Shown: positions 53,006 through 62,355, counted from the stretch's first letter. The stretch: DNA of 64,000 nucleotides from CAVUNY01 sp963843535 (GCA_963843535.1 CAWJKU010000001.1:372001-436000), one strand, 5' to 3'. Notes: a model not told the origin generated them from the letters alone. Program-made: numbers and translations.

Positions 53006-55792
53006 ATGCTATCCTCCCTCGTCGCAACCAAGTTATACATTCCTCCCCTGCGGGCAGATCATGTTGCTCGACCGCGCCTGGTGGAAACACTGGACAGGGG
53101 GTATCGTTCTGGCAAGAAGCTAAGCCTGATTTCAGCCCCCGCCGGTTATGGAAAGACCAGCCTGCTCAGTGAATGGCAGGCGCAGTTGGTCGAAGACCAT
53201 GCGCCGATGGCGTGGCTGTCCCTCGAAGATAACGATAATGACCCGCAGCGTTTCATGCATTATTTATTGGCCGCAGTGCGCCAGGTATTTCCAAAATTAG
53301 GCAGCGATTTACTGGGCATGCTGGAAATGCCCCAACCGCCAGAAATCCTGGATATTGCCGCCGGGATGATTAATGAAATTGCCAACATGGGCTCGCCGCT
53401 GATCCTGGTGCTGGACGATTATCATCTGATCCATAATCCGGTTATCCAAGAACTGGTCGGTTTTCTGGTGGATCGAGGACCGGCTAATTTGCATATCGTA
53501 GTTTCAACCCGGCACGATCCACTGCTCCCGCTGCCTCGCTTGCGGGCGCGCGGGCTAATGACGGAGTTACGATTAAAGGAGATGCGCTTTCGAAACGAGG
53601 AGGCGGGCGACTTTTTACGGCGGGCGATGGGCCTGGACCTTCCCCAAAAAAACCTGGAGGCACTCCAGGAACGCACCGAAGGTTGGGCTGCCGGGCTGCA
53701 GCTGGCAGCAATTTCGTTGTCCGATGGTGAAACTTCATCGGATGATTTCATCCAATCTTTTACCGGGGATGACCGCCACGTGCTGGATTATCTGCTGGAA
53801 GAGGTGCTGGCGCGCCAACCGGCGGAAGTGCAGCAGTTCCTATTATGCACTTCAATTCTTGAAAAATTTTGCGCTCCGCTGTGCGCGGCGGTTGTTTTAG
53901 ATGATAGCAGGCAGGGTGAAGATGCCGCGCCACGCGGCGAATTGGATTCAACGGTTGAGGCTCACCGTGACGCACCGAACCCTTACCAGAGAATCCTGGA
54001 TTATCTGGACAGGGCTAATCTTTTTCTTATCCCGCTTGACAATCGCCGCGAGTGGTTCCGCTACCACCACATGTTTGCCGAAGCAATGCAGCACCGCCTG
54101 CATCGACAGTTTCCAACCCTGGATCGTGAGCTTCACCGGAGGGCGGCGGGTTGGTTCGACCGGCAGAGTCTGCCGGTCTACGCCTTTGAGCATGCCATGG
54201 CGGGCGAGGATGTTGGACTGGCGGCGGATATCGCCGAACGCTGGCTGGACCCGCTGATTTATGAAGGACAGATCTCTCAGGCCAGAAAATGGCTGCGGAC
54301 CCTGCCGGAAGCGCTGGTTGGCAACCGTCCGGAACTGCTGTTTCGCAAGGCGCGGGTTTTCATGATGATGGGCGACCGCGAACAAAGCCTGTCTGCGCTG
54401 GACGAGATGGTGAAATGCCTGGAGAAGATTCCAGACCCTTTCCCGCGCCGCCCACACCTGATGACACTAAACTTTACCGAACGAGCCAGAATGACGGAAG
54501 CAACCGGTGACCTGGAGGCTGCCCAGGCCTATATTGATCAGGCGATTGCCTGGATGCCGCCGGATGATCTGGGCTTGCAGGCGCTGATTGCGGACAACCG
54601 AGGAGTGATCCGGCGCAGCCAGGGAAAGTTGAAACTGGCGGAAATGGACCAACTGGAACACTACCGCATATCACTGAATAACAAATCTTATCTGGGGGCG
54701 GTCAGCGGCCTTTCGTGTGTGATGCGCATCCAAAAAGATCAGGGAGAGGCGCGGCATGCCCTGGATATCGCCGATGATTTCCTCAAGCAGCACTGGGATG
54801 AAATTAAAGACCTTCCGGTGGTCTGTCTGGTCTATGAATGCATGGGGGAAGTGGCTTTTGGCCTCGGACGGCTCGAGAACGCAGAAAAATGGCTGGAACA
54901 GGCCCTGGAAAGAATGAAACAGGGCGGGATTGCGGATGAGCACGGGCTGAGCGGCACCCGTCTGGCGCATGTGAAATGGGCGTTGGGTAAGGATGAAGAA
55001 GTTGAGCCACTGTTGAAGGCAGCCGAACCCTGGCTGCGGCGATCAAGCTATGAAAGGTATCGATCACTGTCCGGCGCGATTCGCGCCCGGATCCGCCTGG
55101 GGCAAGGGTATGTGGCGGAAGCGGCGCAGTGGGTAGAGCAGTTCATGCCCCAGGTGGAAAGACCCTACCGGCACGAATACCAGGACCATACCCTGGCGTT
55201 AACCTGGCTGGCACAAGGCAAGGCGCTGGAAGCGCTGCATTTTCTCGAAAGCCGCCAGGCAATACTCGAAGAAAACGAGATCTTGTTTTTCCTGGTGGAG
55301 AACCTGGCGATCCAGGCGCTTGCCAACCAGCGCCTGGGCAACCAATCGCAGGCGACGGAAATCATTCTACGGGCGCTGCGCCTGGCTGAAGTACCCGGGT
55401 TCGACCAGACTTTTACCGGGCTGGGCTTCGAGATGGCCCTGCTGCTTACCCGGGTAAGAGCGGGGTTGAATGCCTCGGACCATGTGCGAGGTTATATCGA
55501 CCAGGTACTGATGGCGTTTCCCGAAAGGGACCGCTCTAACCTGCTGTCTGCCAACTCAGCAGCGGCCCCGGTCCTATCTTCGAGCAGCGAGGATTGGATT
55601 GAGGAACTGAGTGAGCGTGAAGTTGAAGTACTGCGCTGGATGGCCCGGGGAATGAGCAACGCGCAAATCGCCAAACAAATGGTTGTAGCCGAAAGCACGG
55701 TCAAGAAGCATATCAACCACATTTTTGGAAAATTGGATGTAGAAAACCGCACCCAGGCATTGATCAAAGCCAGAGAACGCAGTCTTTTATAA
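53006..55792 (+). CDS. LuxR-family ATP-dependent (MalT-like, LAL) regulator
   Basis: 928 residues. N-terminal KLYIPPLRADHVARPRL, a STAND-type NTPase with Walker A SAPAGYGKTSLLSEW (near residue 45) and Walker B LILVLDDYHLI, a MalT-like winged/helical region, a long helical repeat region (about 390-840) that resembles TPR sensor domains, and a C-terminal LuxR HTH (about 864-928, LSEREVEVLRWMARGMSNAQ, then STVKKHINHIFGKL). Such regulators switch on operons in response to sugars bound by the repeat domain. Located 92 bases before a glucuronidase-like GH2 gene on the same strand, a plausible target. Confidence 0.93.
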   Translation: MLSSLVATKLYIPPLRADHVARPRLVETLDRGYRSGKKLSLISAPAGYGKTSLLSEWQAQLVEDHAPMAWLSLEDNDNDPQRFMHYLLAAVRQVFPKLGSDLLGMLEMPQPPEILDIAAGMINEIANMGSPLILVLDDYHLIHNPVIQELVGFLVDRGPANLHIVVSTRHDPLLPLPRLRARGLMTELRLKEMRFRNEEAGDFLRRAMGLDLPQKNLEALQERTEGWAAGLQLAAISLSDGETSSDDFIQSFTGDDRHVLDYLLEEVLARQPAEVQQFLLCTSILEKFCAPLCAAVVLDDSRQGEDAAPRGELDSTVEAHRDAPNPYQRILDYLDRANLFLIPLDNRREWFRYHHMFAEAMQHRLHRQFPTLDRELHRRAAGWFDRQSLPVYAFEHAMAGEDVGLAADIAERWLDPLIYEGQISQARKWLRTLPEALVGNRPELLFRKARVFMMMGDREQSLSALDEMVKCLEKIPDPFPRRPHLMTLNFTERARMTEATGDLEAAQAYIDQAIAWMPPDDLGLQALIADNRGVIRRSQGKLKLAEMDQLEHYRISLNNKSYLGAVSGLSCVMRIQKDQGEARHALDIADDFLKQHWDEIKDLPVVCLVYECMGEVAFGLGRLENAEKWLEQALERMKQGGIADEHGLSGTRLAHVKWALGKDEEVEPLLKAAEPWLRRSSYERYRSLSGAIRARIRLGQGYVAEAAQWVEQFMPQVERPYRHEYQDHTLALTWLAQGKALEALHFLESRQAILEENEILFFLVENLAIQALANQRLGNQSQATEIILRALRLAEVPGFDQTFTGLGFEMALLLTRVRAGLNASDHVRGYIDQVLMAFPERDRSNLLSANSAAAPVLSSSSEDWIEELSEREVEVLRWMARGMSNAQIAKQMVVAESTVKKHINHIFGKLDVENRTQALIKARERSLL

Positions 55793-55812
55793 ATACCAGC
55801 AACGTACATTGG

Positions 55813-55818
55813 TATAAT
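55813..55818 (+). promoter_or_regulatory. Extended -10 promoter of the GH2 gene
   Basis: TTGGTATAAT gives an extended -10 (TGG plus TATAAT) 66 bases before ATG 55885. Flanked by two copies of GTACATTG (55804 and 55825), a possible activator or repressor site pair. Confidence 0.45.
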
Positions 55819-55884
55819 TAATGGTACATTGATCTACGGCATGATCAATTCTTTCATGACAAATTTTCCTGGTAAGGAATACAT

Positions 55885-57570
55885 ATGAGATATTTTGCTG
55901 CGCACATAAGTCGCCAGGTCGCTTCTCTGGATGGCGTCTGGGATTTCGCTTTCCTGGGGGACGTGAGCCCTAATGCGATCGACCCATCCAAAATTAGCTT
56001 CACTGACCGCATGGCTGTGCCGGGATGTTTTGATGCCACCCCAAAATATGCGGGCAAACGCGGATTGGCTGCTTACCGCACTTCCTTTCGAATCCAGGAT
56101 CATGTTCCTTACCGGGTGATTTTTAATTCGGTCCATCATTGGAGCAGGGTGTATTTCAACGGCAAGAATCTGTGCGAACACGTGGGAGGGTTTACCCGGT
56201 TCAATGTGGACCTGCCTGAACAAGATCCGGGTGAAGTTGAATTTATCGTGCTGGTGGATAACCGCTTTGATATCGAGCGCTGCCCGCTGCACATGCCGCA
56301 CTTTGATTGGTACCAGTATGGCGGAATATCGCGCCCGGTCGAGCTCCACCGCCTAGGGCGGGTTTGGATTGACTCACTGCGCGCGGTAACCGAATGGATC
56401 GATCCGCCTGCGCTGCGGGTGACTGTGCAATATCAGGCTCTGGCAGAGGGGCAAACCGATCTGCAGATCATTTTTGATGGAAAAACCCGGTATCATGAAA
56501 TTATAAAAGTTGATCCAGGCGCCTGGAATATTGAGCGGCTGCTGGAATTACCCGAAGCAACGCTATGGTCTCCGCAGGAACCAAATCTCCACTCATTGGA
56601 AGTGCGGTTGGGAGGTGATGATTTTCGGGCGCGGGTCGGCCTGCGCCAGGTAAAAATTTCAGGCCGCCAGATACTGATCAACGATCACCCCGTCCATTTT
56701 CTTGGATTTAACCGCCATGAGAACCATCCGGAGTTCGGGCATGCCCTCCCTGATCAGCTGATCGTGGCGGATGTGCAGCAGCTGCGCGATATGGGCTGCA
56801 ATTTTGTGCGGGGAAGCCATTACCCCCAGGATGAACGTTTTTTGGAATTGTGTGACGAGGCGGGTATTTGCGTGTGGGATGAAGGGACCGGCTGGCAGCA
56901 AACTGCGCAGCATCTGACCAACGACCGCTATATCGCCGCTCAACTGGCTAACCTCGAAGAGATGGTGGCAATGGCCCAGCTTCATCCTTCGGTAATTTTT
57001 TACGGCATCCTTAATGAAAGCGACAGCCATGACCCAGCATCACGCCGAACTTATGCCCGTTTGTTGGGAAGCTTGCGTGAATTGGACCCCACCCGCCTGG
57101 TGACATTCGCCACCGATCACGTGTTCGAGGATTTGTGCCTGGATATGGTAGATGTTATCTCGGTCAACTGCTACCCAGGTTGGTACCATGATGAAATACC
57201 GGATATCCCAGGTTATCTCGATCAGGTGGTTCAACACCTGGATGGGATCGGGCACGGGAATAAAGCGTTAATTATTTCAGAAATTGGCGCTGCCGCTGTG
57301 CCTGGCTGGCGGGATTGGAATGAAGAACGCTGGAGCGAGCAGTACCAGGCCAGACTGCTTGAGACCGTGATCCGCCATCTTTTTATCGATCGCGATCGTT
57401 TCGGCGGATTGAGCATCTGGCAGTTCTGCGACATCCGCACCGGCGGAGGGCTGCCGCGCATGCTCACCCGCGCCAGGGGATTCAACAACAAAGGCGTAAT
57501 GGACGAATACCGGCGGCCAAAGATGGCTTATGAAGTCGTGAAAAAGTTATTTCATGAAATACTAAAATGA
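55885..57570 (+). CDS. Glycoside hydrolase family 2, probable beta-glucuronidase
   Basis: 561 residues: sugar-binding jelly roll (about 1-160, YGGISRPVELHRLG), Ig-like domain, and TIM barrel (about 265-555). Acid/base in GILNESDS (Glu378), nucleophile in IISEIGAAA (Glu466). FNNKGVMDEYRRPK carries an N-x-K (Asn534, Lys536), the feature that distinguishes beta-glucuronidases from beta-galactosidases. No signal peptide, so the enzyme is likely cytoplasmic and acts on imported glycosides. Preceded by AAGGAA and a GH2-directed promoter, and lies downstream of the LuxR-type regulator. Substrate assignment rests on the N-x-K motif. Confidence 0.85.
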   Translation: MRYFAAHISRQVASLDGVWDFAFLGDVSPNAIDPSKISFTDRMAVPGCFDATPKYAGKRGLAAYRTSFRIQDHVPYRVIFNSVHHWSRVYFNGKNLCEHVGGFTRFNVDLPEQDPGEVEFIVLVDNRFDIERCPLHMPHFDWYQYGGISRPVELHRLGRVWIDSLRAVTEWIDPPALRVTVQYQALAEGQTDLQIIFDGKTRYHEIIKVDPGAWNIERLLELPEATLWSPQEPNLHSLEVRLGGDDFRARVGLRQVKISGRQILINDHPVHFLGFNRHENHPEFGHALPDQLIVADVQQLRDMGCNFVRGSHYPQDERFLELCDEAGICVWDEGTGWQQTAQHLTNDRYIAAQLANLEEMVAMAQLHPSVIFYGILNESDSHDPASRRTYARLLGSLRELDPTRLVTFATDHVFEDLCLDMVDVISVNCYPGWYHDEIPDIPGYLDQVVQHLDGIGHGNKALIISEIGAAAVPGWRDWNEERWSEQYQARLLETVIRHLFIDRDRFGGLSIWQFCDIRTGGGLPRMLTRARGFNNKGVMDEYRRPKMAYEVVKKLFHEILK

Positions 57571-57662
57571 CGGCTGGGGCGCAGTACACAATAGTAAAAT
57601 AATTTAACCCCGTCCTGGATGGGAGACGGAGGATAGGCCCATTAATTGGTAAGGAGGATTCA

Positions 57663-58172
57663 ATGACAGTTCATTTACTCGTCGCTCAATTGCGCTTTGC
57701 GCGCAGTGAGTTTGCCCGCTGCCTGGAAGGTGTATCAGATGCGGATGGGATCCGCCGCATCCTGCCGATGAATTCTATCAGCTGGATGGTTGGGCACCTG
57801 GCAAACCAGGAACAGCGCTACTGGTTGATCTTTACAGGAGGCCAGCCGGTAGCACCGGAGCTCAATGATCTGGTCGGGACCGGTAAACCGGCATCAACGC
57901 CGCCTTTGCATGAGATGTGGGATATTTGGCGGGCTGTTACCCAAGCCGCTGATGCTTACCTGGATCAACTGACCCCGGAGACCATGCAGCATTTTTACAC
58001 CCGGCCCAACGGGCAGCCCTTTCCCGAAAGCATCGGCACGCTTTTATTGCGCAACATCTATCATTATTGGTTCCATACCGGCGAGGCGCACGCCGTGCGC
58101 CAGATCTTAGGCCACCCTGACCTGCCGCAGTTTGTGGGCAATATCAGTGAGGCGCCTTATTACCCAGAGTGA
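57663..58172 (+). CDS. DinB-like metal-dependent family protein
   Basis: 169 residues. Four-helix DinB/YfiT fold with metal-ligand His in MVGHLANQEQRYW and in YHYWFHTGEAHAVRQ, the expected three-His arrangement. Members act in thiol transfer or maleylpyruvate metabolism, or are of unknown role; no partner genes help here. AAGGAGG precedes the ATG by 7 bases. Confidence 0.8.
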   Translation: MTVHLLVAQLRFARSEFARCLEGVSDADGIRRILPMNSISWMVGHLANQEQRYWLIFTGGQPVAPELNDLVGTGKPASTPPLHEMWDIWRAVTQAADAYLDQLTPETMQHFYTRPNGQPFPESIGTLLLRNIYHYWFHTGEAHAVRQILGHPDLPQFVGNISEAPYYPE

Positions 58173-58186
58173 GTTATTGATGCCCG

Positions 58187-58227
58187 GGTGTTTTATTGAT
58201 GCAATTTCGTCGCATCAATAAAACACC
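58187..58227. repeat. 16-bp palindrome downstream of the DinB-like gene
   Basis: Arms 58187-58202 (GGTGTTTTATTGATGC) and 58212-58227, with a 9-base loop. Part of the GTGTTTT palindrome family. Confidence 0.8.
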
Positions 58228-58239
58228 TGAATATCAAAA

Positions 58240-58297
58240 AAGCTGGTCGGCCCCCTGGGCCCAGGCGCCCTGGGGCCAGGGCTGGCGGCGACCACGC
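58240..58297. repeat. AAGCTGG-type element between two palindromes
   Basis: 58 bases that start AAGCTGGTCGGCC and end CTGGCGGCGACCACGC, with a GC-rich centre containing GGGCCC and CCCTGGGG. Shorter related copies in reverse orientation occur at 62328-62355 and 63571-63597. Each lies beside a palindrome of the family. Confidence 0.55.
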
Positions 58298-58302
58298 AAT
58301 AC

Positions 58303-58361
58303 GATGTTTGGGAGTTTTTTGAAAATTGCGAAGCAATTTTCAAAAAACTCCCTCAAACATC
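58303..58361. repeat. Long two-part palindrome upstream of the P-type ATPase terminus
   Basis: Inner arms 58311-58329 and 58333-58351 (19 bp, loop GAA) plus outer arms GATGTTTG (58303-58310) and CAAACATC (58354-58361), separated on one side by a 2-base bulge. Homologous to 36774-36825 with compensating base changes in the stem. Confidence 0.9.
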
Positions 58362-58392
58362 ATATAAGAATGTAAAGCACGGATTCTTTGGT

Positions 58393-61128
58393 CTACGCGG
58401 CGTGGTGATAGCGTCTTTCCCAGCGGACGAAAATATACATGACGATACTCGCCACAATCGTGACGCCAAACTGCTGGACCGACAGGGGTTCGGTTTCGAA
58501 AAAGGGCTGTAAGAATGGGGTGTAGACTACCGCCACCTGCAAGACCAGGGTGAGTAGGATTGATCCGATCAATAAAGGATTGGTGAACAGGCCGCCTTTC
58601 ATCAGGGGCTTACTGGATGTGTGGATTGCCAGCACATTTCCCATTTGAGCCAGGGCGAGGGTGGTGAATGCCATGGTTTGCCAGGCTTCTTGCCCGGTTG
58701 CCCATCCCCAGTATCCGATGCCCAGGGTCAACAATCCCAGCATGAGGCCCATCCAAATGATGCTGCGGCCTAATCCGCGGCTGAATATGTTCTCCTTGGG
58801 GTGGTAAGGAGGGCGCTTCATGGTATTGTTTTCCGCCGATTCCATGGTCAGGGCCAGCCCAGGCAGGCCATCGGTGACCAGGTTAATCCATAAAATTTGC
58901 AGGGGTAAAAGAGGCAGCGGCATACCCAGAAAAGGCGCCACCAGCATCACCAGAATCTCGCCGATGTTTGATCCCAGCGCATATTTGATGAATTTTCGGA
59001 TATTGTCGTAAATGCGCCGGCCTTCCTCAACTGCCGCCACGATCGTGGCAAAATTATCGTCGAGGAGCACGATCTCGGCCGATTCTTTCGAGACATCAGT
59101 GCCGGTGATGCCCATGGCTACCCCGATATCGGCTTTTTTAAGAGCCGGGGCATCATTCACCCCATCGCCAGTCATTGCCACAATTTCTCCGTTCGATTGC
59201 AGCGCCTCCATAATTTTGAGTTTGTGTTCTGGGGAAACGCGGGCAAAGACGGATGTGTCTTTAACCTTTTCGGTGAGAATTTCCACAGGCATCGTGGATA
59301 ATTCGTGCCCGGTGATCACATGATCACTGGTGGTGATACCCAGGTCGCGAGCGATCGATAAGGCAGTAAGCGGATGGTCGCCGGTGATCATCATCGAGCG
59401 AATTCCGGCCAGATGAGCCTTCTGCACGGCTTCGTGTACTTCGGGGCGGGCTGGATCGATCATTCCGGTCATGCCGATGAAGACCAGGTCTTTTTCGAGG
59501 GGTTCTTCCGGCAGATCGATGGCTTCATTTCGGCGGAGCTGGAAAGCCATCCCTAGAACCCGCATGCCGTTTTGAGCCAGGCGATTATTCGCGGCATGAA
59601 TGCGCTCCCGCCAATGGTCATCCAGCGGGTGCAGCTGTCCATCCACCCATACCTGGCTGCTGATATCCAGCATACCGTCGACAGATCCTTTGGTGATGGC
59701 AATCCAGGGGTATCCAGGAGAATTTTGGCGGTTGAGGGGAGTATTTTGAACGGCGTCAATGGTTGTTTCCGGCAGGCGATGGATAGTGGTCATCCGTTTG
59801 CGGTCTGAATCGAAAGGCAGCTCCGCCAATCGGGGAAATTCTTTCTCCAGCTCATATTTCCATAATCCGCCGCGGGCGGCAGCGATCACCAGCGCGCCTT
59901 CAGTGGGATCGCCCACAGATGTAAATTCGTCCTCATGATCGGCGTCAACCTCCAGTAGGGCGTCGTTACATAAAGCGCCGGAAATCAACAAGAGCGAAAT
60001 AGCTGGATCAACGGTCAGCTGACGGTTGGCTTGATCCTTACGGACGCGCGGCGTGAATCCCTGGACTTCCTGTTTCATGTCGAGCTGGTGGTTGGCTACA
60101 TCCAGCAAGGTAACCGTCATGCGATTTTCGGTGAGGGTACCGGTTTTATCAGAGCAGATCACCGTCACAGAGCCCAATGTCTCTACCGCGGGCAGTTTAC
60201 GGATCAGCGCATTGCGCTTTAACATCCCCTGCGCGCCAAGCGCCAGGCCGATGGTGACCACTGTAGGCAGTCCTTCAGGGATGGCGGCCACAGCCATACT
60301 GATCGAGGTCAAGAACATCAAGCGAATATCTTCCCCGCGGATGACTCCCAACACAAAGACCACAGCCACAATTGCCAGGGCGGCAATGGCTAAAACCTTG
60401 GCGAGCTGTGCGAGGCGGCGCTGCATAGGAGTGGTTTCCTGGGTGACTTTCTGCAGCATATCAGCGATGCGCCCCAATTCGGTCTTCATCCCGGTCTCGG
60501 TGATGGCTAGTATTCCGCGTCCGTAAGAGATTATGGTGCCCATAAAAGCACGGTTGCGCTGGTCGCCAATTCCCAGGTTAGGCTGGGAGAGGGGAGTGGT
60601 TATCTTCTCCACGGGTTCCGATTCGCCGGTTAAGACCGCTTCCTGGATGCGCAGATTGACCGATTCGACCAACCGGCCGTCGGCCGGGATCAAATTTCCT
60701 GCTTCGAGCAACACCAAATCACCAGGAACCAGTTCGCGGGCAGTGATCTCAACGACGCGCCCGCCGCGGCGCACTTTCACATGGGGGACAGCCATCTTTT
60801 TTAGCGCAGCCATGGCCTTTTCAGCACGGTATTCCTGGCTGAAACCGAGGATCGTGTTGAGAATTACAATGGCCAGGATCGCAATGGCATCTTCGTAATC
60901 TTGCAAGAAAAATGATATAACGGCTGAAACGATCAGGACAATGGTCATGACGCCGGTCAGCTGCTCGAGCAAGATCTTCCAGGGGCTTTTCCCCCCACGG
61001 TCGACCAGCTCATTCGGTCCATATTCTCCCATCCGGTGAGCGGCCTCGTCAGCATTCAGCCCGGTTTCCAGCGAAACCTGTAATTTGCTCAAAACATCCT
61101 CGACAGGTTGTACATGCCAATCGTTCAT
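58393..61128 (-). CDS. P2-type cation ATPase, probable Mn2+/Ca2+ exporter
   Basis: 911 residues. N-terminal actuator region (LTGESEPVEKI), membrane helices, phosphorylation site Asp327 in ICSDKTGTLTEN, nucleotide domain (KGSVDGMLD), hinge MTGDGVNDAPALKKADIGVA and C-terminal helices. Ion-site residues include PEGL in helix 4 (AIPEGLPTVV), NxxxD-like residues in the helix 5-6 region (NLVTDGLP), as in P2A Ca2+ pumps; many of these also move Mn2+. A yybP-ykoY-type riboswitch lies directly upstream on the same strand, and in other bacteria such switches turn on Mn2+ export P-type ATPases. The Mn2+ role is inferred from this; transport specificity is not fixed by sequence alone. Confidence 0.94.
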   Translation of the reverse strand: MNDWHVQPVEDVLSKLQVSLETGLNADEAAHRMGEYGPNELVDRGGKSPWKILLEQLTGVMTIVLIVSAVISFFLQDYEDAIAILAIVILNTILGFSQEYRAEKAMAALKKMAVPHVKVRRGGRVVEITARELVPGDLVLLEAGNLIPADGRLVESVNLRIQEAVLTGESEPVEKITTPLSQPNLGIGDQRNRAFMGTIISYGRGILAITETGMKTELGRIADMLQKVTQETTPMQRRLAQLAKVLAIAALAIVAVVFVLGVIRGEDIRLMFLTSISMAVAAIPEGLPTVVTIGLALGAQGMLKRNALIRKLPAVETLGSVTVICSDKTGTLTENRMTVTLLDVANHQLDMKQEVQGFTPRVRKDQANRQLTVDPAISLLLISGALCNDALLEVDADHEDEFTSVGDPTEGALVIAAARGGLWKYELEKEFPRLAELPFDSDRKRMTTIHRLPETTIDAVQNTPLNRQNSPGYPWIAITKGSVDGMLDISSQVWVDGQLHPLDDHWRERIHAANNRLAQNGMRVLGMAFQLRRNEAIDLPEEPLEKDLVFIGMTGMIDPARPEVHEAVQKAHLAGIRSMMITGDHPLTALSIARDLGITTSDHVITGHELSTMPVEILTEKVKDTSVFARVSPEHKLKIMEALQSNGEIVAMTGDGVNDAPALKKADIGVAMGITGTDVSKESAEIVLLDDNFATIVAAVEEGRRIYDNIRKFIKYALGSNIGEILVMLVAPFLGMPLPLLPLQILWINLVTDGLPGLALTMESAENNTMKRPPYHPKENIFSRGLGRSIIWMGLMLGLLTLGIGYWGWATGQEAWQTMAFTTLALAQMGNVLAIHTSSKPLMKGGLFTNPLLIGSILLTLVLQVAVVYTPFLQPFFETEPLSVQQFGVTIVASIVMYIFVRWERRYHHAA

Positions 61129-61163
61129 ACTTTGTTATCCTTGTAAGTCAAATTAAGACAATA

Positions 61164-61292
61164 GACCACCATGACCCAGTCATGGTGGTCTCGCGTTTCA
61201 CGTTCCCGTGATGGGCGTCCGGGAGGAATCCCTCCGTCTTGACGGTTGCCCAGATTGCATTGTGCGCAATCGGCTACTCCCCAACCAAGAAA
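61164..61292 (-). promoter_or_regulatory. yybP-ykoY-type (Mn2+) riboswitch upstream of the P-type ATPase
   Basis: Minus-strand RNA begins near 61292. It has GGGGAGTAGCCG, the stretch CAACCGTCAAGACGGAGGG, and ACGCGAGACC, the conserved pieces of this aptamer class. The 3' GAGACC pairs with GGTT before GGGGAGTAG to close P1. Immediately after it an 11-bp hairpin (61164-61174 / 61180-61190, GACCACCATGA) shares the GACC of P1, so the two folds exclude each other. The hairpin is followed by TATTGTCTT, a weak T-run, and ends about 35 bases before the ATPase ATG. The remaining bases to the next gene (61293-61370) hold a likely promoter but no clear hexamer pair. Confidence 0.85.
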
Positions 61293-61370
61293 CTCATTTT
61301 AACATAAACCTGCTCATATTACGAGATGCAAATCAAACCTTGTACAGGTTCATAAATAGAATAGCTCGCC

Positions 61371-62240
61371 TCAGGAAGCGGCTGCAACAGGATTAAATAA
61401 CTCGCCGATTTTTTCTACTTCCAGGCGCATCTCATCTCCTGGCTGAAGAAAAACGGGTGGTTTTCGCCCCGCGCCGCTGCCCGATGGGGTGCCGGTGGAA
61501 ACCACATCACCAGGTTCGAGGGTGAGCACCTGGCTAATGTGAGCCACCAGGAAGGGAATGGAGAAGATCAGGTTGCGGGTATTGGAGTGCTGCCGCTCCT
61601 CGCCGTTGATTTTCATGACTAATTCAAGCTGGTGTGGATCTGAGACTTCATCCTTGGTGACCAGGGCCGGTCCCAGCGGGGCAAAAGTATCAAAGCTTTT
61701 GCCAAGCATCCATTGCGACACCCTCTTTGAGTAGTCGCGAGCAGATACGTCGTTCAGCAGGGTGTAGCCCGCCACATACTCCATGGCCTGGGCCTGGTCA
61801 ACCTTGCTGGCGCGCTTGCCGATCACAAAACAAAATTCACCCTCGTAATCTACCGCCTGGCTGGCGCCGGTGAGCAGGACCGGACTACCCGGGCCGATTA
61901 CGCAGCTGGAAGCTTTCAAGAACAAGTTGGGATATTCGGGGAGCTCACCGGCAGCCGTGGCGGAATGGTCACGATAATTGTGGCCCATGCACAGAAGCTT
62001 CCCAGGCCTGGGAAGCGGAGCCTGTAAAACGGCCTGGTTGAATGGGACGAGCGCAGATTGCATGAGGGCAGCCAATGCTTCGCGCGCCTGCTGCATGGCG
62101 GATTCGCCGGCTTCAAGTAAAGCAATCATCGTGGTTGGCAGCCCAGGCCTGGCCTGAGATAAATCGAGGATGGCCTTATGCAGATCGAGCCAGATGCCTA
62201 TCCGGGTAAAATTCCCGGTTCGAAAAGTCACCAGTTTCAC
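61371..62240 (-). CDS. Fumarylacetoacetate hydrolase (FAH) family enzyme
   Basis: 289 residues. FAH domain with KLLCMGHNYRDHSA, DYEGEFCFVIG (metal Glu/Asp), LNDVSARDYSKR, KSFDTFAPLGPALV, VSTGTPSGSGAGRKPPVFL and QPGDEMRLEVEKIG. The family includes decarboxylases, 2-keto-3-deoxy-acid and 2,4-diketo-3-deoxy-fuconate hydrolases and isomerases. With a sugar-acid dehydratase and dehydrogenases elsewhere in the window, a role in sugar-acid breakdown is possible but unproven. The ATG is preceded by AAGGAG. Confidence 0.9.
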   Translation of the reverse strand: MKLVTFRTGNFTRIGIWLDLHKAILDLSQARPGLPTTMIALLEAGESAMQQAREALAALMQSALVPFNQAVLQAPLPRPGKLLCMGHNYRDHSATAAGELPEYPNLFLKASSCVIGPGSPVLLTGASQAVDYEGEFCFVIGKRASKVDQAQAMEYVAGYTLLNDVSARDYSKRVSQWMLGKSFDTFAPLGPALVTKDEVSDPHQLELVMKINGEERQHSNTRNLIFSIPFLVAHISQVLTLEPGDVVSTGTPSGSGAGRKPPVFLQPGDEMRLEVEKIGELFNPVAAAS

Positions 62241-62271
62241 GGAAGCTCCTTGTAATTCTTATATGATACTT

Positions 62272-62317
62272 CAGGTGTTTTTTTGATGCGACTATGTCGC
62301 ATCAAAAAAACAACCTG
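62272..62317. repeat. 20-bp palindrome upstream of the FAH gene
   Basis: Arms 62272-62291 and 62297-62317 pair with one unpaired base around CTATG. CAGGTGTTTTTTTGATGCGA is the left arm; the GATGC core equals that in 58187-58202. Lies about 30 bases upstream of the FAH ATG, between divergent or tandem genes. Confidence 0.8.
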
Positions 62318-62327
62318 GCATCATTTT

Positions 62328-62355
62328 GCTTGATCGCCGCCAGGCCAGCCAGCTT
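62328..62355. repeat. AAGCTGG-type element copy 2
   Basis: Reverse orientation copy GCTTGATCGCCGCCAGGCCA followed by GCCAGCTT, 10 bases from the palindrome at 62272-62317. The gap 62356-62485 has no ORF; it contains AGTGCGAAAGGC, similar to a stretch at 36858. Confidence 0.5.

Noticed and set aside
61208..61396. 62-codon plus-strand ORF over the riboswitch region
   Set aside because: Antisense to a conserved RNA element and no ribosome site.
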